This document shows positions 63,538 to 64,000 of a DNA stretch of 64,000 bases, piece by piece (the first letter of the stretch is position 1; each line of letters begins with the position of its first letter). Below the pieces are notes generated by a model. That model saw only the letters and a program-made list of their open reading frames with translations. It had not been told where the DNA came from and made no database searches. Source of the DNA: Cellulomonas wangleii (GTDB lineage Bacteria > Actinomycetota > Actinomycetes > Actinomycetales > Cellulomonadaceae); NCBI RefSeq assembly GCF_018388445.1, contig NZ_CP074405.1, forward strand, positions 1,860,001 to 1,924,000. Reading direction: 5' to 3'. The position numbers were made by a program, and so were the translations under genes.

Positions 63538-64000
63538 GTGACCCAGACCCCGACGACGCCGCCCGCGGCGGGGGCGTCCACCCCACCCGTCCCGCCGGTC
63601 ACCGGCACTGCCCACGGAGCCGGCGCGGTGGTCCTGACGCCGCCCGGGACGACCCCCGAGCTCGTGCGTCACCGGGGGCGGTGGCTGCACGGGTGGAACC
63701 CCGAGGCGACCGACCAGTGGCAGACCGTCGGGCGGGCCGTCGCCCGGCGCAACCTCGTCCTGTCGATCTTCGCCGAGTTCCTCGGGTTCGCGGTCTGGGC
63801 GCTGTGGAGCATCGTCGTGCCGCAGCTGCCCGCGGCCGGGTTCGCGCTGACGGCCGACCAGATGTTCTGGCTGATCGCGGTGCCGTCGCTGGTGGGCGCG
63901 ACCCTGCGCATCCCGTACACGTTCGCGGTGCCCGTGTTCGGCGGCCGCAACTGGACCGTGGTGTCCGCGCTGCTGCTCCTGGTCCCGACCGGCGCGCTCG
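63538..64000 (+). CDS. narK: NarK-type nitrate/nitrite MFS transporter (5-prime part)
   Basis: The first 154 residues are in the window and the gene runs off the right edge. After an Ala/Pro/Thr-rich N-terminus (about 1-40), RWLHGWNPEATDQWQTVGRA precedes the first transmembrane helices, with LVLSIFAEFLGFAVWALWSI and VPSLVGATLRIPYTFAVPVF (conserved Arg of the nitrate site) typical of NarK. It imports nitrate or exports nitrite. GTG 63538 follows GGAGG (63527-63531). Its position next to the Moco and molybdate genes suggests a nitrate reductase operon downstream. Confidence 0.93.
   Translation, partial: MTQTPTTPPAAGASTPPVPPVTGTAHGAGAVVLTPPGTTPELVRHRGRWLHGWNPEATDQWQTVGRAVARRNLVLSIFAEFLGFAVWALWSIVVPQLPAAGFALTADQMFWLIAVPSLVGATLRIPYTFAVPVFGGRNWTVVSALLLLVPTGAL

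Overview
The window is dense, very GC-rich, actinobacterial chromosome. Coding strands carry G or C at almost every third codon position, GTG starts are common, and several families seen here are essentially restricted to Actinobacteria (DUF3093, DUF3710, DUF3159, DUF3000, DUF4126, GuaB1, DUF6457). From remembered gene order, the left part matches the Mycobacterium tuberculosis block Rv2681-Rv2698 (RNase D, dxs, RNA methyltransferase, APC permease, two TrkA proteins, DUF3159, OB-fold, DUF3710, dut, DUF3093). Pyruvate formate-lyase, a trehalose/glycogen operon and a possible D-amino-acid cross-bridge ligase suggest a facultative anaerobe of the Cellulomonadaceae (Cellulomonas-like). That placement is inference. 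No rRNA, tRNA, CRISPR array, phage or insertion sequence was seen.

Layout. 1-7.7 kb: DUF3093 (partial), dut, a DUF3710/OB-fold/DUF3159 operon, two TrkA proteins, a KimA-like APC permease and an RNA methyltransferase. 7.8-11.5 kb: a 58-residue protein, aconitase behind a palindromic operator, and a small membrane protein. 11.5-16 kb: an APH-like kinase and a LacI repressor divergent from two Gfo/Idh/MocA dehydrogenases, with paired operators between. 16-21.6 kb: NUDIX, amidotransferase, guaB1, DUF4126 and dxs. 21.6-28.4 kb: pflB-pflA converging on a fatty-acid oxidation pair. 28.4-36.8 kb: RNase D-like protein, LuxR-type HTH protein, DUF3000, gnd followed by an ATP-grasp ligase and an Asp/Glu racemase, a stress-like protein, a RibD-like reductase and a DUF1275 protein. 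36.8-43.2 kb: the assimilatory sulfate operon sir, Zn-ribbon protein, cysH, cysD, cysN, cysG, preceded by a polycysteine leader peptide. 43.3-51.8 kb: zapE, a glgX-treY-treZ operon and a transglutaminase-like protein. 52-54 kb: a glycosyltransferase/GtrA fusion and two small proteins. 54-64 kb: a molybdenum region (mobA, modABC with a TOBE regulator, moaE, moaD-moaA, moeA-moaC-mog, moeB), a cupin and the start of narK.

How the genes work together. The sulfate operon makes APS (CysDN), reduces it to sulfite (CysH), makes the siroheme the next enzyme needs (CysG) and reduces sulfite to sulfide (Sir). The leader peptide (43136-43053, minus) has 8 Cys codons in 27 and lies ahead of mutually exclusive RNA pairings, which points to cysteine-responsive attenuation. 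Molybdate uptake plus cofactor synthesis sits beside a nitrate/nitrite transporter, so the right end probably serves nitrate metabolism. About fifteen transcription units have a TANNNT -10 hexamer ending 5-8 nt before the start codon and no Shine-Dalgarno sequence. These are probably leaderless mRNAs, and I used this pattern to choose several starts.
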